From Ambrosia x helenae (Eukaryota > Streptophyta > Magnoliopsida > Asterales > Asteraceae), in the NCBI GenBank assembly GCA_030844895.1, contig CM061227.1:111592238-111656237 (forward strand): 64,000 nt of DNA. Direction: 5' to 3'. Positions 1 through 12,027 of this stretch are shown piece after piece (within the stretch, counting starts at the first letter, position 1; each line of letters begins with the position of its first letter). The notes below the pieces were generated by a model that did not search any database, was not told the DNA's origin, and saw only the letters and a program-made list of their open reading frames with translations. The translations under genes and the position numbers were made by a program.

Positions 1-231
1 AAGCCTTTGTAAATATTTATACAACCAACATGTATATATTTGATAATAAATGTTACAGAAAAATTATCTAAAGTTTGAATGTAAAAACTAAAAATATTAT
101 AATTATTGGGGTTCGAGTCCCCTTGTAAGGTTAGCAGTTCAAAAAAAAAAAAAAAAAAAAACAATTAATAAAACATAATGGTAATAACACTTGCCTAAGA
201 TTATTATTGCCCAATTTATTATATAATCTAA
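1..231. other. AT-rich left edge with a lone B-box-like motif
   Basis: No gene is visible. Positions 107-119 read like a Pol III B box (GGTTCGAGTCC core) and are followed by an A-run at 139-161. No A box is seen upstream, so this may be the worn 3' end of a tRNA-derived SINE or of one of the tRNA-like LTR modules found elsewhere in the window. Confidence 0.3.
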
Positions 232-532
232 GGGGCTGTTTGGTAAGCCTCTTAATGGGGCTCTTAATCATTTAGCGCTGAATGATTCAGTATTCAGCGC
301 GTTTGTTTCACCTTCTGAATGGAATGGTTAAGGCTGAACCATTAAGATTTGAGATGTTGCTGAATCATTAAGCACTGAACTAGGCTGAACATTAATGAGA
401 CTCTCCTACCAATGTGGGACAATAAAATTAACTATTAAGAGGTGTAGCTTAATGATTCAACACTTAACCATTCAGACCTCTTAACCACTCAGACATCTTA
501 ATGATTCATCAGTTAATCAACCAAACAGCCCC
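232..532. mobile_element. Tourist-like (PIF/Harbinger) MITE, 301 bp
   Basis: The element begins GGGGCTGTTTGGT and ends with the reverse complement ACCAAACAGCCCC, with TAA directly on both sides (229-231 and 533-535), the 3-bp target duplication expected of PIF/Harbinger insertions. The interior repeats 'gaatgattcag/cttaatgattca' motifs and has no coding capacity. An hAT origin is less likely because no 8-bp duplication is seen. Confidence 0.75.
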
Positions 533-535
533 TAA

Positions 536-1670
536 GTGATGTATGATATCAATACGTTGGAAACGTCGCAGTAGAAACCTTATGCTTTACATTACTTATG
601 GTTCCTAAGTAATGATCAAATGCAACAACTAAACAAAGTGCAATCCCGCCGTAACAGGCGGGTTCCTAATAGTTATGGTATCAATACGTTGGACTATTCC
701 GTCTAAATCAGAAGTGATGTATGGTATCAATACGTTGAAAAAATCGCAATAGAAACCTTATGCTTTACAATTTACTATTTTCACAATAAGCAGGTCACAC
801 TCTTTAGTAGTTAGAAAATTATGCATATTCGTCATCTTGTGTTTAATCCATCTTATTAAAACATGTCACTTCTGATTTTTTTATAACTTTTAAAAATTAA
901 GAGTGTATCTTCTATATAAGGGCAAAAGTTAAGAAGGCTTGTTCCAAAAAAATAAAAATAAAATAAAATTCTTATAAAACACAACCAAATATGTTGCATA
1001 AAAATTAAAGTTACAAAAATTTTAATTTTTATATTAAAGTTAATAATATTGTATATATTAGCCAACCGTCCCCTTAGTGAAAACACATTGACACCAACCT
1101 CCCCCTGCTTCCCGACATAAACATACCCCCACCATGTAACAACAATGCGGTAGAACATTCAGAAGGTTCATTTCAATATCCTACCACACACCTTCGGTAT
1201 ATTTGCACTATCACATATCATTACTTCATTACTTTGGTACTCCAACTGAACGACATTCATTGTCACTTCATTTGCCAACCATTAGCAATGACAAATCAAA
1301 TAGACCATATAACAATATGTTGGTAGAATCCTCCCACCTTGGTCTCGACATAAACATGCACCCTCTAGAGCATGATGTTGCCCCTAAACATACGGAATGT
1401 TCATTTCGATAGACCTACCCCACATTTTTCATTAATTGTTTGTTTATATGTATTTTTCCTAATGACATATGATTACTTAGGTAGTCTTACCAGCCTACAT
1501 ATATTGTCACTTTACTTTCCAAACCATTTTGACGGTTCTTCGATGCCTGCAGAAAACAACAGTGGGTTCCTAAGTAATGATCAAATGCAACAACCAAACA
1601 ACGTGCAATCCCGTCAGAACGCGCAGGATCCTGCTAGTAATATATTATACTTGATACATTAATAAAATTT
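536..1670 (+). pseudogene. Decayed, repeated coding-like segments of unknown family
   Basis: Two kinds of repetition are visible. A stretch at 599-647 recurs at 1564-1614 (reading N-D-Q-M-Q-Q-P-N-N-V-Q-S-R in the second copy), and 536-592 recurs at 713-770. Separately, 1081-1280 and about 1335-1525 are diverged copies of each other (both contain a 'cgacataaacat' core and a 'gttcatttc' core). Short open stretches (1203-1412, 1372-1662) look like worn exon fragments rich in N, Q, S and H, with stops between them. I do not recognise the parent gene. It could also be the inside of a non-autonomous transposon that captured gene pieces. Confidence 0.3.
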
Positions 1671-1735
1671 ATACTAAAACATAAATGAAAATAAACAAGC
1701 TACAACACTATACATAAAAGCTATATGACTTGAAA

Positions 1736-2122
1736 AAAATGTCAAGTCATCCTACACAGTGTAACAAAAATGAGAAGGGTGAAAATGATACAAAAAAATA
1801 TATAATAAATCACAAAATATGACACAACGAGCCACAAAATATAACAAAATATGTCAATACTGAAGAAAAAAAGACACAAGGAATCGTAAAAATGACACAA
1901 TGATGAAAATAAGAAAATGACACAATGCTACATAAAAGACACAATGATATGACGAATATTCTAAAAACTACAAGCTAAAAACCCAAAAAAGCGAAAACCT
2001 AAAAACTAACATTGTAGGGTTCGATGAGACAGTTCCAATGCCGCTTGAATGAATTCAATCGGAGTCTAATTAATACCTTTCATATGACTTCCTATTTTTT
2101 TACTATGTATTTGATCGTAACT
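1736..2122 (+). mobile_element. Degenerate copy of the 'gacacaatg' MITE family
   Basis: This stretch aligns along its length with the better copies at 2286-2684 and 12288-12685: a start like 'gtcaagtcatcctacaca', an interior full of 'gacacaatg' words, the 'gttccaatgccgcttgaatga' block and an end like 'gtatttgatcgtaactct'. The terminal AGGGT/ACCCT is lost and no target duplication can be read. Confidence 0.55.
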
Positions 2123-2285
2123 CTTTGTAAATATTACTATACTAACAAATTCAATTGTGAACCGTGGTTATTCACTATTGGTCTATCATATATTATTTTT
2201 TATTAAAAATTTATTATTGTTTATTTTGTTTATTATATATATCAATATTATTTCATTTTTAGTGTTAAACCTATATTATTTTTAT

Positions 2286-2684
2286 AGGGTCAAGTTATTC
2301 TACACAAGGTAATAAAAATGAGAAGGGTGAGAAGGATACAAAAAAACACAATAAATCATGAAATATGACACAATGAGCCACAAAATATAACACAGTGCCA
2401 AAAAATATAACACAATGCTGAAGAAAAAAGACACAATCAATTGAAAAAATGACACAATGATGAAAATAAGAAAAAGACACAATGGTACATGAAAGACACA
2501 ATGATATAACGCATATTCTAAAAACCACAAGCTAAAACCTCAAAAAAACGAAGACCTAAAAACTCACGTTGTAGGGTTCGATAAAACGGTTCCAATGCCG
2601 CTTGAATGAGTTCAATCGGAGTCCGTTTGATACCCTTCCTACGACTTCCTATTTTTCTTTCACTGTGTATTTGATCCTAACCCT
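2286..2684 (+). mobile_element. 'gacacaatg' MITE, 399 bp, 8-bp TSD
   Basis: The element starts AGGGTCAAG and ends CTAACCCT, and is flanked by a perfect 8-bp direct repeat ATTTTTAT (2278-2285 and 2685-2692). An 8-bp duplication suggests hAT-type mobilisation, but the terminal inverted repeat is short (about 5-6 bp) and imperfect, so the superfamily is an inference. The interior is built from imperfect repeats of a gacacaatga word. Open frames read across it are low-complexity artefacts. Confidence 0.7.
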
Positions 2685-3326
2685 ATTTTTATATTAGAAT
2701 TTTATTATTGTTTTATATTTCTAGTGTTAAAATTTTCACATTACGGTACGAGTTTAGTAACGTGTTTATTTTTATTCGCAATTGGATGTAAAGTTTTTTC
2801 GCGCGGTTTATATTGGTGTCCGATTATGGTATGTTTAAATTATTACGTTTCGATGTTTGGAGGCGAGCCGTAACTACATCGAACTAAACACATGTAGATA
2901 TTATTTTGATTAATGTTACGACTTTTTTTGGACTTTTTATCCTTTGTCCCAGTATGCGATACCGATCGAGCTCTCACTGCATCCCCGTCGCAAAGTCGTT
3001 TAGATTAAAGCCGGCATGGTCTATATTAACTCTTCAATACACCATGTAATAAATTTAACTCTCTTTTTTAGTCAACCTATTATAGTTAAAGCTAACTTTT
3101 AACATTAGACATATTTACTTAATTATATTGTTTACTTATTTTTTATATTGTTTGGATTAAAACCTAAATAGTCTAATATTAATCCATTGATATACAAAAT
3201 TAAAAATACATCATCGTCAGTATTCTCCTACTATTCCGCTGCGAAGCGCGGGCTTGAATACTAGTTAATAACAGTGGAAAAAAATTCTCCTACTATTCCG
3301 CCGCGAAGCGCGGGCTTGAATACTAG
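2685..3326 (+). mobile_element. Helitron 3' portion with duplicated terminus
   Basis: Two consecutive Helitron-like 3' ends occur 62 bp apart. Each has a GC-rich hairpin (3237-3252 and 3299-3314, 'gcgaagcgcgg' core) followed by CTAG (3261-3264 and 3323-3326) and then T. Plant Helitrons end in a hairpin plus CTRR and insert between A and T. The upstream sequence has no ORF. I could not identify a 5' TC terminus, so the left border is arbitrary. Confidence 0.6.
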
Positions 3327-3867
3327 TTAATAACAGTGGAAAAAAATAATAATAATAAATAAAACAAATTTGAAGTCCCCACTTTTTAATTCAAAATTGC
3401 AATTCCATTTTTTTTTGAACATTGACTTTTATTTTTTTGAAAATTGCAATTCCATTAATTGGTATGGATATAATAAACCAGCATGATACATAAAGTATAA
3501 AGGTATAGAAAAACAGTTGAAAAAAAGGGTTAATTAGGAGAAGGTCAGTCTTCAAAATGTTCCCATTTGATTAAGAACCCACATGAGTTATTAAGCAAAA
3601 GAGCCCATTAAAATCATTTGATTAAAGAAATTGTCAATTTGGGGATGATCCAGATTAGACTTTCTAGTGACCTAATTTGCTTAATTTCAAGAAATGGCTA
3701 CGTTGAATGGCAAAGTTAGGCACAAAATGACTATGTTGAATTGCAAAGTTAGGCACTTAAGCATAAAAATGGTACTTACTAGTTACAATAACACAAAAGC
3801 GTTTTATACTCTCATGTCTCGTTTATCATCCATCATTAAGCTACTTAAAGTTGCTACATTGAAAGGA
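3327..3867. other. Non-coding spacer
   Basis: AT-rich DNA with no recognisable gene or repeat boundary. The phrase 'caaagttaggcac' occurs twice (3712 and 3742). It ends at the A/T target of the Helitron that follows. Confidence 0.4.
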
Positions 3868-4291
3868 CTAGTAAAAATGCTCGCGCGTTGCCGCGGGTGC
3901 TTATGTTTTTGCCCTGCTCGTTGCGCTACAAGTTTCGCTTATGTTATTTATAAAATTTATGTACTAATTCAACAATATATCAATTTTCAAAGGACAATTT
4001 ATTATCTGACCACCAAATGAAAATTGGTATATATTTCCCTCCTCGGTTCGAGAGAATGGTAAACTGTAATTTTCAAGCTCAATAAATGATTTTGGTGCTT
4101 CTATACTCATATACGATAGCATCTTGCATTACTCATTTGTACAATTGTAATCAAATGTTACACATAAGGGCATAAAGGGAAGGATTTAGCAAAAATATAA
4201 TTGTTTACCTTGTGACCTTTTGTATGCCATCTTAAAATGATGGTAAAATTACCTTCTTACCCATCTCTCCTCCTTAATAAAGTAGTAGAGA
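3868..4291 (-). mobile_element. Small non-autonomous Helitron, 424 bp
   Basis: Read on the minus strand it starts TCTCTACTACT (from 4291) and ends with a GC-rich hairpin (about 3883-3900, 'cccgcggcaacgcgcg') followed by a spacer and CTAG (3871-3868). The bases outside are A (4292) and T (3867) in minus-strand sense, the canonical AT insertion site. No Rep/helicase coding sequence fits in this length, so it must be non-autonomous. Confidence 0.7.
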
Positions 4292-4598
4292 TATAATAGA
4301 TGCTCCTATGACTAAATGACAAATACGTGTTAGAAAACTAATTTTAATGGTTAATTACATGAATTCGTCACGTTCTTTGGTCAAAATTACATATATGCAA
4401 AACTATTTATGGTCTCGTTTATTCTTTCACTGTAATTTTTTTTATTTAAAGTTGTCCGTTTAAGTTAAATGACCACATAGCTCTTGATTGTTTTTTATTG
4501 ATTTTAATAATTGTACAACAAAAATAATGTTTAACTAATAAGACACATAAATGGTAACCTGATGTCTTTATCACCGCCAAACACCATTAGACGGTTAG

Positions 4599-4924
4599 AG
4601 CATTCACAACCCTCCATCAAACCTTCCCCTATTTTTAAAATTTAAAAAAACCTACTAAAAACATATTACAACCCATCCACCATTTTGTACCCCATCTTTA
4701 TATTATAAAAATTTGTCATATATGAAAAGCTACTATTCATCATCCATCAAATATGTGTGAGTGTATAAAAACGAGAAGTATAATAAAATATATGTTTGTG
4801 AGTAAGATAAAGATAAAAATGGTGGATGGGATGTGGGAAGGTTTTTAAAGTGAGAATAAATTTTTAAAAAGTATGATTTTTAGTTAAATTATAAGGTAAA
4901 AATGGTGGATGGGATGTGAATGCT
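4599..4924. mobile_element. MITE with AGCATTCACA inverted ends
   Basis: The left end AGCATTCACAACCC is mirrored on the right by GGGATGTGAATGCT, and the subterminal 'catccacca' / 'tggtggatg' words continue the inverted repeat. The target duplication is unclear (TAG may be shared). No coding capacity. Confidence 0.55.
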
Positions 4925-5146
4925 AGCTCTCACTTTGCTCCTTACACACAAAACCCTATTTTTGACTGAGAAAACTTAATATTTACGATTTCTTTGCATT
5001 GGTGATGACAACTATAAACAAACTAAAACGTAAATAAAATAACAATGATCGTAGTATGCAAAGTACTAAGTCAATTTAGATTGAGGTACCTAGTGTAGTT
5101 TCAACTTTCAGTAATTCGTCCTTTGCCTACTTACCTCGCTTTTAGT

Positions 5147-5313
5147 CAGTGGCGGATCTAGTAAAAAAAGTTAAGGAGTAGCCGAGGGTAAAAATAAACT
5201 TTGTTCAGGGGTGAACAATACATAAAACGAAGAAAAAAACAAACTTTTGCACTAAAAATGTACTTCCCCAAGAAAGTTGAATGGTAGCGCAGGCTACCCC
5301 TCTAGGTCCACAC
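5147..5313. mobile_element. Short MITE-like element, CAGTGGCGGATCTAG type
   Basis: The left end CAGTGGCGGATCTAG faces an imperfect inverted end CTAGGTCCACAC at 5302-5313. A related pair of ends brackets 60499-60934. No ORF; the superfamily is not resolved. Confidence 0.45.
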
Positions 5314-5774
5314 CTTACTAGAAGCTTTACTTATATAGTTGTTCGAATAAATAAAAATGTGGAGACAAAATATCCAACGAAAATAAAATAATACATAATT
5401 AAATCGATGAACACCAAGCTTGAACAAATGACACTACACTAGCATTCTCCAAACTTTAAAAAGGAAGGTTGATAGATATAGTTGTGACTTTGTTTATTCC
5501 CAAAAAAAAAATATAGATAAGTAGTGTTCAAGTGATGACCTTTTTTGACTTTATGTAAATCATGGTAGGATACCTTGTAAATAGATTTATCAACATTTTT
5601 GACACTTGTCATTTTGACCGGAGATATGCAACATTTCTGAGATACACACATGCTATAACCTCTTGTCATGTGTATGATTGAATGACATTGGTTTCATCAT
5701 ATCTTAACCTAATCAATTTGGGTGTCGAAAAGTCACTTCTAGCACACATCGTCCTTAATCGTTTGGACACTCCC
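5314..5774. other. Non-coding spacer
   Basis: AT-rich, no supported gene. The small open frame at 5439-5669 (-) shows no family signature. Confidence 0.35.
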
Positions 5775-5995
5775 TGTAACACCCCAACCGATGGCGGAAA
5801 CATCGGGATGTCACGTATTGATGATTGTTCAGTAGCTCATGGAGTATAATAAGTTTCATTAATTGATTTTAAATAAATTACATACAATTGTTCTACAAGA
5901 ATTCGTACATCAGATTGAATAAACTATGCACATATCTTCAAGCAATTCTTCAAGCAAGTAGAACCTGAAACATGTTAAGTTGAAAATATTTGGGT

Positions 5996-6007
5996 CAACA
6001 AAAGTTG
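5996..6007 (-). other. LTR hairpin, 4-bp stem version
   Basis: CAAC (5996-5999) pairs with GTTG (6004-6007) around an AAAA loop. It lies just upstream, in LTR sense, of the ATGTTTCAGG acceptor. The same site in sister LTRs forms CAACAT/ATGTTG or CAATACAA/TTGTATTG. Confidence 0.5.
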
Positions 6008-7280
6008 GTGAGAATACATAGGTGTTTGGAAATAATTGATAACCATAGTTTGTACAACATTCAGAGTTGTATGATGATAGAGTATGATACCGACATGTAG
6101 CAATGCGTCTATGTACAACCAAACCTTGTGTCGACTGATGACTAACTCGCAAGTTAGTTAAATGTTATTACTGTTATCGATCATCCCTGAGTCTATGCGG
6201 GGGATGGGTTTGTCAGACCTATAGCGCTATAATCTAAACAGGCGGCTTGATCAATGTTAATGATTGTACTGTGTCTTTTTGTTACAGTCAAATGATAGAA
6301 TGAGTAAATGATAGTGTAATTGAATCACAAGTTTCAACAATGTAAGAATGAGTAAATGATAGTGTATAAAATGTTTAAACATGTTTCACCCCAAAATGTA
6401 AAACAGAAAAAGGGGCTATGTAAACTCACCTTGGTAAAATGTTATATCTGTTGAGGAATTTGGATAATTGTGTTGACCAAATGTATCAAGTATCACCCTA
6501 TAATAAAGTAATAAATATGTCTAAGTCTATCTAGTATATAAATGTATATGTTCTAGGGCTTCGAATTTGGGGATAAATGCTTGTTTGATTATTAAAAATA
6601 TTCGCCAATTGAGAGAAATTTAGTAAATAAATAACCAAAAATCTTTTTATGGAATTTAAATTTAGGATGATCACAATAATGTGTTTTAAAGTATAAAAAT
6701 AATTTTTGCAAAATTATTTCCTTTAAAATAGATTTTTAAATCTATTTATTACAAATTGCCAAAACTTAACTTTAATATTCAAAAATACTAAAATTAAAGA
6801 ATTATTATTTTAAAAATCATATTTCTGTTCTAAATATTTAAAAATAAATTGTATAAAATTTTTGTGCAAAAATACCAAAAATTGGATTTATTATGATTTA
6901 ATTATGATTAAATCTAACAAAATTTGCTAAAAAATACTAAATAAATGATTTTTTAGAAATAAAAATCATTTCTGAAAAGTTTAATGTTATAAAAACTTAG
7001 GATAATTTTTGTGGGAATTTAAAAGATCGTTTTGATATTTTAATGGATTTTTATAAATAAAATGGAATAAACTTGATTTATTTATAATAAATATTAAATA
7101 AATGAATTTCAGAAAAATAAAAATTGTAAATAAAACTTTTATCTCAGATTTAATAAATATAATTTTTTTTAGAATTTATAACAAGGTTTTAATAATTAAA
7201 AATGGATTTATAAAATTATATGTATTATATAAAAGTATTTGTTTTGTTTAAAAAGGATAAAAAAAAAAAATAAGGCAAAA

Positions 7281-7365
7281 GGGCGCCATGCCGGGACTCG
7301 AACCCGGGTGGCTCGTGCACAAGGCACCAGACACAACCATCTGGTCCAAGCCAGTGGTTGTGTTT
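7281..7365 (-). other. tRNA-like Pol III module in LTR (sense)
   Basis: On the minus strand an A-box-like TGGACCAGATGG (7348-7337) is followed 32 bp on by a perfect B box GGGTTCGAGTCCC (7305-7293), then short T-runs. It lies 173 bp past the LTR's GTAAGT donor. The arms do not fold as a convincing tRNA, so it is probably not an amino-acid-accepting tRNA. Confidence 0.6.
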
Positions 7366-7954
7366 GGTTAGTGTTAATTTAAAATAAATATACAAATGCA
7401 CAGACGTTTCTTCCCCAAATTAACTTCGAGCCCTAACAATTTCAATTGATCAATCCACACAGTTTTAACCCGATCATTCATGGGGTTAATGTTATGTGTA
7501 AGCCGATCAACAAATCCCACAAACAACATTGTACTTACAGTGTTGTATTGAACTTGATTTGCCGGTCACGAATAAAAGTCAAATTACGAACGTTTAACAA
7601 GTTTAGATGATGAATCAGAGAGATTGGTGGTTGAGAGAGGTGTATGAACGAGTTGTGAAGGCTCGAGGTTGATCAATTTATATAGGGGATCAGTGGGTTG
7701 TTCAATTGGCAAGTTTGACTAATAATAATGTCCATACGCGTATAGGATTCAAATTGGTGGACAATTGATTGCCAATCAGTGTGTGACTAAGTTGAATGAG
7801 GCCGGTCATCGCGTAGATTTACCAAAATTATACAAATCAAAGGTTAATGTTGATTGATTTTGATACTCGTATCCCACAGTTGACTTTTTAAGTCAACTGT
7901 GAAGAAATCCAAATCAAGTATATATTTAATTTGGGCTGTGATTGAATCAGATAT

Positions 7955-8037
7955 GATGGCTAGCCCAGTTGGTGTTCACGCTTGTGTGTGTGTGTGGGAG
8001 GTCCCGAGTTCGAAACCCGGCACAAACCATTTTTTTT
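7955..8037 (+). other. tRNA-like Pol III module in LTR (antisense)
   Basis: A perfect A box TAGCCCAGTTGG (7961-7972) is followed 34 bp later by a B-box-like GTTCGAAACCC (8008-8018) and an 8-T run (8030-8037). A TG repeat lies between the boxes. It points away from the sense module at 7281-7365, with the LTR TATA box between them. Confidence 0.6.
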
Positions 8038-8184
8038 GTTTCAATTTAAAACAGAGCAGGAAGAGGGGAGGGGAGTAGTGGGCCTGGTTTGTGGGCTTCT
8101 GTATGGGGTTTGGGCTCAGATTTATAAGGGTTTGGGCTAGGATGGTTTGGGTAAACAATCACAATTCAAATTATCTAGTAGATG

Positions 8185-8215
<31 letters not shown>

Positions 8216-8240
8216 TCTTTGTTTATAAATATATATATAT

Positions 8241-9060
8241 AAATAATGATAAAATTAGTCGTTTAAATCCAAATTATTGGTAACGTATCATTATTAAATG
8301 CGTAATGTTACACTCCCGCGCACATTTTCGAGTGTGTTAAAATGATGAAGGTGTATTGACCATTATTCAATCTAATAATCTATTGGTTTGGTAACTTAAC
8401 GTATTTGTCACATGTTATAGTATTTTGCATAAGTGTATTTTCAGGCATACTGCGCTGAATGTGGATGTGGATTCATGATGTGTTGATCTTTGTACTAGTT
8501 AGCGTCTATTGTTAGATTTTGTTGATCTGAGGGTCTGTCGTCAGGAGTTGAGAGTTGTATTGTTTTGACATAGTGAATCCCAACCCTGAAGATTGTGCTT
8601 GTTACTTCTGGCACACACTATCCTTTATGCATGGATGTTTTTTCCCCAACAACAATCTCATATGATCTACCTTTACACTAGCTTCATGGCTAAATGGACT
8701 CTCCAACATATATTAGATCCTAGCTATTATTTTCCTACTAAATTAGTCCCTACTTTACTTTCCTTATTGAAAATCCATTCAATCACATCATCCAACCTGG
8801 ACCCATCATTGGATTAGCCACTACTCTCTTTAGGGATATACTTCCGGCTTACAACGACCAACACTCATCCCCCATTGTATCGTCAAATATTAAAAATAAC
8901 TTGGTTTCTAAACTTGAAATTATGATGCTTTTTAGTTTTAACTAACACGAGAATGGTATAATAAACCGATAACTAATAAAAGTACCTTTTAACTTGTTAC
9001 ATGAAATGCATACATATAGTTTACATTTGAGAAGTTTTATCAATACACTTTACGAATATA
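8241..9060. other. Non-coding spacer
   Basis: No supported gene. A 74-codon open frame at 8593-8817 has no recognisable motif. The stretch ends in the A of the Helitron target site. Confidence 0.35.
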
Positions 9061-9834
9061 TCTATACTATACTATATTATAAAGCATTTGACAAGGACTT
9101 CTTAAAATTTAAGAGGTACAAGTTAATTTACTTATGGTACAACACACAATGCACATAATAATTATATTTTAAGGCAAATTAGTCTTTAAAACACCATATT
9201 TAATCTAAATGAATTCAAGAGTCAATAGATATTTATGATATCTAATGACATTTATTTCTACAAATACTTTGAACATATGAAATATAAAACATATAACAAA
9301 CAATTTATAATGTTACATGTTTTGTTGTAATCTTTTATACAGAATTAGATAGTTTATAAAACTTTGAAAAATTTGACATCATGAGAGCTTACCCTACTAA
9401 ACAACATAAAGTTGCACTATTCATAGGATAAGGTGGTTTTATATTTTTCTTTAAATCATTTTATATGACATAGGTCAAACTTATTGTTTTTTATAATATT
9501 ATCTTGTGTTTAGAAGAAAGAGAAATAAGAAGTTCCTTTATTGATTCTATTTTTATATACGTTTCAATGTAAACTTTGTTTAAAACAGACTTGCGTGTGA
9601 TAATGTACAAATCATCTAAACATAGGCGAACAAGTCGTTTCAGTTTTTTTTAGTTTGTTATTTTCTTTTCTATGCGGATTTGTTACGGTTTCGACTTGAC
9701 TTTTTCTATGATAATTTTTAACTTTTTTATTATGGCGAGTAAACTTGCCGCCATGCGTGTGTGTGATTCAACGTTTTTTTAATTTATTTTTTGTTGTTTA
9801 ATGGCCCCGCCGCAACGCGCGGGTTTCCCACTAG
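9061..9834 (+). mobile_element. Non-autonomous Helitron, 774 bp
   Basis: It begins TCTATACTATACTATATTAT, typical of plant Helitron 5' ends, and finishes with a GC hairpin ('cccgccgcaacgcgcggg', 9806-9823) and CTAG at 9831-9834. It sits precisely between A (9060) and T (9835). No ORF for Rep/helicase. Confidence 0.8.
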
Positions 9835-9923
9835 TTGAACATAAATATGTTCAGATAAGACAAAGAAGTGTGATTTATTTTATTAAAATTTTGCAAATTG
9901 GTCGGGAGTTTGTCAAAACTCAT

Positions 9924-10513
9924 GGTACCAACTAAAAAATACTCATAACTTTTATTATGATCAAGAACATACAAAGACTCTTAAGGTTATACAGAAAAAC
10001 CCTAATACCTATTATGAACCAGACACACGACTCACTCAATCATACACAAGATCTAAACCAAAGGTTTACACAAGAACACAAGATCTAGGACAAGATGTCA
10101 TAGATCAACTCAAACCCTAACAATCTTATGACTGAATCGACCCGACTCAAAGGTGAAAACAAGAGAAAAGTATACGAGACAATGATTAGGGTGTTAACCC
10201 TAGCACAATAAACAAGACTTGTTTATATAGAGAGTCAATGTTGAGAAAGCACACTCTCAGCCCTCAGGCTTTATCAACCATCAGATCATGATCCCATCTC
10301 TGGATTGCCAAGGCGTACAAGATGAATGGCCAGGATCCGTTTATAGAAAGCATAAACACAAAGGGGCTGGGCCTTATCTTCTGTAACAGGCCTGAACCAC
10401 TAGCTGGACTACGAGTTTGGGCTGAACTCCTTGGGCTCCTCTTTAGTAATCTTTGGATCAACACTTCAGCTCCTAGTTGAGCCCACAACCATTATACCTA
10501 CAAATATTCTTAA
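9924..10513 (-). mobile_element. Probable solo Copia-type LTR, about 590 bp
   Basis: In minus sense this stretch begins near 10513 with TTAAGAATATTTGTAGG, has a TATA box (CTCTATATAAAC, about 10225-10210), an AATAAA near 9955 and ends GGTACCA near 9924, the order U3-TATA-polyA expected of a Copia LTR. No PBS, polypurine tract, internal ORF or clear target duplication is seen, and the expected TG start is mutated. Boundaries are approximate. Confidence 0.45.
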
Positions 10514-12027
10514 CCCGGAAATATGAACATGATATATAACAATTTTTATATAAATGTTTAATACTTATAAGAAAATTGAAAGTATATAAAATTATATATA
10601 TCTATATAATTTTAACAGAGTTGATGGTACCAACGCAATTGCGTAAGGTACATGTATAGAGTAACGTTAACATAACGTGATTTTTGAGTCGTTCGATCCC
10701 ATTTGTACAACTCATATAACAAATTACAAAAAGGCTTACATTGCCATGCTCGCATATGTAACTCAGCATCAAATTTCAAAGTCTGATTCACTTATTCTAG
10801 TTGTCTGGCTAGTGTAATAGAGTGGGCGTTCATTCCCTACTCGCCTTTTATCTCAACACAAATAGTTAGCTACTTAGCTTGTACCGTACAAATGATTGAT
10901 GCGATAATCTTGACCTTAAGAGTAAATTACAAAATTGGACCGTGATCTATTATCAGTATTACTATTTAGTCATATAATAAATGTTGTACTCAATGGTGTG
11001 TAAAAGAAACCGAAATTAACGATTGATAACCAAATTAATCAATGAAATCGATATAATTGAACCACATAAAAAACAGGTGGGTCGGTTTAATGATTTTTCA
11101 AAACTGTTAATAGTGGGTTGGTTATAGTTAACAAGGTTTCAAAACTGTTCATGTAGGGTGGTTATGGTCCAGGTAATGGTTGTGATGAAGGTGGTTACGA
11201 GTCATGGGTGACAGTGGTGGTTTTAGAGTGGTTTGGTGGTGGGTGTTTATTAATAGTGGTTGGTTGTGGCAGTAGTGAATTGGTGATGTTGGATTGATGT
11301 GGTGTGGTGGTGGGCTGATAGTGGAATAGTGATGGTAGTGGTGGTGGTTTGAACTTTGAAGAGAGCATGCATAAATTTATAGAGGGGGGGGGGGTTAGAG
11401 AGGGTTTTTTTTTTTTTTACTTAAAGGCTAAAAAATAAATAAAGTATACAAAATGCCCTAGATTTCCTAGGTAAAATGTCAAAAAACCCCCCCTCATTTA
11501 ACGAAACATTTTAACTGAGTTAGTCAATTGAATGAAAATGTCAATATAATGCAACCTTGTTGTGCACATTTGTACACATAACTTGTACAAATGGGTTGAA
11601 ACTTGTTTATACCAAAAACATCATAACCTCAAAATTCATTGATGAAAGTTATAAGACATAAGAGAAGGGGTCGAACAATTGCTACATTACGGGGTAAACA
11701 AGCAATGTTTTGTGGCTATGCTAATGAATTTCTTGTTGTCCAAGTTTAATTTTCGAAGGACTTGTGATAGAATTCGTTTATGCTTTAAGATATTTTCCTT
11801 TGATTTTACAAAGTTTAACAGCTGTTATTTTGGGTTTTGTTTTCAAGTTTAATAATTAAAAATGCCTAGAGCAATGATTTGTCTACAATTTGTGGTTGGT
11901 TATGGTTATGATTGGTTGTGTTTATGGTGGGTTATGGTTTTAGTTTATGTTGCAGACGTTAATAAACACACCGTTTTTTTCTTGCAGACTGTAGACCTTT
12001 GGTCCACCTCTTCTCCTGCAGAGGCCA
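10514..12027. other. Non-coding region with GGTGG-rich patch
   Basis: No gene is supported. Positions 11150-11350 are a degenerate ggtggt-rich low-complexity tract, followed by G8 and T12 runs near 11380-11420. At 11984-12025 a block ('cagactgtagacctttggtccacctcttctcctgcag') closely matches 56148-56183 inside the insertion at 55094-56249, so a decayed relative of that element may lie here. Confidence 0.4.

Larger units (their letters stand above)
5775..8240 (-). mobile_element. Old LTR of the TGTGACATCC...TGTTACA family, right end worn
   Basis: The left edge is TGTAACACCCCAACCGATGG, the reverse complement of the LTR 3' end seen at 45131. There is no primer-binding site outside it, so this is a 3' or solo LTR. 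In minus sense it carries, in order, an antisense tRNA-like module (7955-8037), a TATA box (7676-7685), a GTAAGT donor (GT at 7538-7537), a sense tRNA-like module (7281-7365), a 68-nt mini-exon (6497-6430) before GTGAGT, and the hairpin plus ATGTTTCAGG acceptor near 5965-6007. The TGTGACATCC start is no longer recognisable, so the right border is approximate. Confidence 0.7.

Noticed and set aside
2295..2530. Hydrophobic 'CVIF'-type peptides (also 12274-12483)
   Set aside because: They arise from the repeated gacacaatg word of a MITE read in reverse, not from a gene.
2286..2684. CRISPR-like array of short repeats
   Set aside because: Repeats are irregular, without unique spacers, in a plant genome, and lie inside a MITE with target duplication.
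5439..6152. Short minus-strand frames
   Set aside because: No domain, no splice context; the second overlaps the LTR end and hairpin region.
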